DNA of 64,000 nucleotides from an uncultured Pelagibacteraceae bacterium (GTDB taxonomy: Bacteria > Pseudomonadota > Alphaproteobacteria > Pelagibacterales > Pelagibacteraceae). The stretch lies in NCBI GenBank assembly GCA_902591775.1, contig CACJBW010000001.1, positions 1 to 64,000 on the forward strand, given 5' to 3'. A model generated the notes under the pieces. It worked only from the letters and a program-made list of their open reading frames with translations, was not told the DNA's origin and ran no database searches. Within the stretch, counting starts at the first letter, position 1. Every line of letters begins with the position of its first letter. Made by a program: the position numbers and the translations under genes. Positions 61,514 through 64,000 of the stretch are shown here, in pieces.

Positions 61514-62293
61514 CTAAGCTCTTCTTGTAGAGTTAGAAACTGCACAAGACCAGATAATTAAACCAAATGCGATTTTATTAACAAAGTCTGCTAAGTTATA
61601 GATAACGTTTAATGCGTTACCATCTATTCCACCTGTTAGGTAACCAAAAATGTAACCTAATGGGTAAATAGCCCAACCTACAGTAACAATCATTCTTAAA
61701 GCTCCAAATGCAGTTACTAAAGATTTATTTCCAGATTTAGCGGCAACTTTTCCTGCTTCTCCTGAAAAGATTTCATAAAGAATGTAAATCCATCCAGCCA
61801 TACCGATTATGAAACCTAGTGTAGCGTTAATGAATCCTGCTTCTCCAAGATATCCACCTATTAACATAACTAGTGAACCTATTAAGATTCTCCAGAATAT
61901 GTTTGTGTCAACTTTTCTTACTGCTGAAAGAATTAAGTAAAATTCTACTAGCTGTAGTGGTACAGTAATTAACCAGTCAATGTATCTGTAAACAGTTGGA
62001 GTATCACCTGTTTCGATCCATACTGCTCTCATATACATATAGTGAATAAATGCTATACCTGTTACTAATCCAGCTACGTTAACCGATTTTCTCCATTGTG
62101 AACTGACATTAGCCTGTTCCATAAAGAAAAATGCTGTAGCTGCTAACATACCCATTGATATTAACCAAAACGAAATACCTACAAAATCGTCTGTGGCTAA
62201 AAAGGCAGTTGCTGCGTTAGCTGCCGTAGTTGCTCCGAAAAGCACTGCCGCTAATGCTAACATTTTCATTGTCTTCATAAAAAACTCCCTCAT
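61514..62293 (-). CDS. proteorhodopsin (blue-type, Gln at the spectral-tuning site)
   Basis: RYIDWLITVPLQLVEFYLI; 7 TM; NKIAFGLIIW retinal lysine. Confidence 0.98.
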   Translation of the reverse strand: MREFFMKTMKMLALAAVLFGATTAANAATAFLATDDFVGISFWLISMGMLAATAFFFMEQANVSSQWRKSVNVAGLVTGIAFIHYMYMRAVWIETGDTPTVYRYIDWLITVPLQLVEFYLILSAVRKVDTNIFWRILIGSLVMLIGGYLGEAGFINATLGFIIGMAGWIYILYEIFSGEAGKVAAKSGNKSLVTAFGALRMIVTVGWAIYPLGYIFGYLTGGIDGNALNVIYNLADFVNKIAFGLIIWSCAVSNSTRRA

Positions 62294-62308
62294 AGTTAGT
62301 TTTTTTTT

Positions 62309-62324
62309 AGTTTAAATTTAAACT
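62309..62324. promoter_or_regulatory. 16-bp perfect palindrome upstream of proteorhodopsin
   Basis: AGTTTAAATTTAAACT. Confidence 0.5.
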
Positions 62325-62329
62325 ACAGA

Positions 62330-62345
62330 CTAATCTAATGATTAG
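62330..62345. promoter_or_regulatory. inverted repeat upstream of proteorhodopsin
   Basis: CTAATC-taat-GATTAG. Confidence 0.4.
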
Positions 62346-62492
62346 CCCAAAGTTAGGGGTTAAATAACAAATAAAATAAGTTTGTTGAAGAGTTATTTTG
62401 AAGCAATAAGTATTGATTTTATTAGCTTTATGAAATTAAATACAACCTGTTATATAAAATCATTATAAAAGTGTGTCAAAAAACAAATCACT

Positions 62493-64000
62493 ATGAAAAA
62501 TAGTTTTAAAGAAATTTATGAAGAATCTATTCAAAATCCTGAGGAATTTTGGAAAAATGTTTCAGATGATATTTTTTGGTTTAAAAAACCAACCAAGATT
62601 CTAAACAAATCTAATCCTCCATTTTATAAATGGTTTGAAGATGGTGTTACAAACACCTGTTACAATGCAATTGATGTTCATATTGACAATGGTAATGGTG
62701 ATAAGACTGCTTTAATCTATGATAGCCCTATAACTAACAGTAAAGCAAAATTTACATATAGTGAATTAAAAGAAAAAATATCAAAATTTGCAGGAGCACT
62801 AGATAATCAAGGTATTAAAAAAGGTGACAGAGTAATTATCTACATGCCGATGATTCCCGAAGCAGTTATAGCAATGCTAGCTTGTGGAAGAATTGGTGCA
62901 ATACACTCAGTTGTCTTTGGTGGATTTGCATCAAATGAACTGGCAAGTAGAATTGATGATAGTAAAGCAAAAATTTTAATTACTGCCTCTTGTGGATTTG
63001 AACCAGGGAGAACTGTTGAATATAGACCTTTAGTTGACGGAGCATTAAAACTTGCAAAACACAAAGTTGAAAAAGTAATTTTCTTTCAAAGGAAAGATCA
63101 CGAGGTAAATCTAAACAGTCCACTTGAAATAAGTTGGGAAGAGTCCCTCAACAACGCTAAAGACAAAGATTGTGTTGAGATAGGATCAAATGAATTTGCC
63201 TACATTTTATATACATCAGGAACAACAGGAATACCAAAGGGTATAGTAAGAGATATTGGCGGTCATATTGTTGCTCTTAAATGGACAATGAAGAATATTT
63301 ATAATGTTGATGAGAATGATGTTTGGTGGTCAGCTAGTGACATAGGCTGGATAGTTGGTCATTCGTATATTGTTTACGCTCCGTTATTCAAAGGATGCAC
63401 TACAGTTTTGTTCGAGGGAAAACCAGTTGGAACACCTGATGCAGGGGTATTTTGGAGAATAATTTCAGAATATAAAATTAAATCTTTGTTTACAGCTCCC
63501 ACGGCATTTAGAGCTATTAAAAAAGAAGACCCAGATGGAAAGTTTTTTTCTAAATATGATTTAAGTTCTTTTGAGTCTTTATTCCTTGCTGGAGAAAGGG
63601 CTGATCCTGATACAATAAAATGGGCTGAAAATCTTTTAAATGTTCCAGTGATTGATCACTGGTGGCAAACCGAAACTAGTTGGGCAATAAGTTCAAATTG
63701 TACTGGAATAGAAATGCAAAAAACAAAGTATGGTTCAGCATGTAAAGCAGTTCCAGGTTATGATGTTAAAATAATTAAACCAGATCATTCAATCGCAGAA
63801 CCTAATGAGATGGGTGATATAGTTGTTAAATTGCCTTTGCCACCTGGTACTTTTCCTACACTTTGGAATGCTGATAAGAGATATAATGAAAATTATATGA
63901 CTAATTATAAAGGTTACTATCAAACATATGATGCAGGTCATATAGATGAAGATGGATATATATGGATTATGTCACGAACTGATGACATAATTAATGTTGC
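62493..64000 (+). CDS. propionyl-CoA/acetyl-CoA synthetase (partial, runs off window)
   Basis: YTSGTTGIPKGIVRDIGGH; DHWWQTETSW; AACS-family; no stop before window end. Confidence 0.9.
   Translation, partial: MKNSFKEIYEESIQNPEEFWKNVSDDIFWFKKPTKILNKSNPPFYKWFEDGVTNTCYNAIDVHIDNGNGDKTALIYDSPITNSKAKFTYSELKEKISKFAGALDNQGIKKGDRVIIYMPMIPEAVIAMLACGRIGAIHSVVFGGFASNELASRIDDSKAKILITASCGFEPGRTVEYRPLVDGALKLAKHKVEKVIFFQRKDHEVNLNSPLEISWEESLNNAKDKDCVEIGSNEFAYILYTSGTTGIPKGIVRDIGGHIVALKWTMKNIYNVDENDVWWSASDIGWIVGHSYIVYAPLFKGCTTVLFEGKPVGTPDAGVFWRIISEYKIKSLFTAPTAFRAIKKEDPDGKFFSKYDLSSFESLFLAGERADPDTIKWAENLLNVPVIDHWWQTETSWAISSNCTGIEMQKTKYGSACKAVPGYDVKIIKPDHSIAEPNEMGDIVVKLPLPPGTFPTLWNADKRYNENYMTNYKGYYQTYDAGHIDEDGYIWIMSRTDDIINV

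Noticed and set aside
62840-63064. 74-aa minus-strand ORF
   Set aside because: Antisense to the acyl-CoA synthetase that runs off the window (absent from ORF track because it has no stop).

Overview
The window is AT-rich, gene-dense alphaproteobacterial DNA that looks like SAR11/Pelagibacter (proteorhodopsin-ferredoxin-reductase neighbourhood, very short intergenic spacers, recA-alaS-icd-psd-pssA-rlmE-guaB-guaA block). I saw no rRNA, tRNA or CRISPR. Conserved parts are: amidinotransferase/threonine aldolase, formate dehydrogenase, a photolyase/CFA/DUF1365/DUF3833 light-stress cassette, 5-oxoprolinase pxpABC plus TRAP transporter, the guaA/guaB to recA/tolC block, umuDC, and blue-type proteorhodopsin. 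Two accessory regions stand out. (i) About 3.2-7.3 kb holds a lyase-like secreted protein, two alpha/beta hydrolases, a decayed gene copy, an orphan signal peptide, and a 69-bp leader repeated in front of two genes. (ii) About 49.8-56.7 kb is a tightly overlapping six-gene operon: DUF1800, DUF1501 (Tat), two PL-like jelly-roll proteins, an alginate-lyase-like protein and an amidohydrolase. This looks like a candidate extracytoplasmic polysaccharide/uronate-processing system, unexpected in a streamlined oligotroph. Other highlights: a perfect GAAC-N7-GAAC SOS operator at umuDC and a near-match at recA, an IMP dehydrogenase lacking CBS domains, a photolyase that appears to have lost the CxxC of its Fe-S site, and a recombined or chimeric junction near position 700. 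All family calls come from reading the supplied translations; no database search was run.
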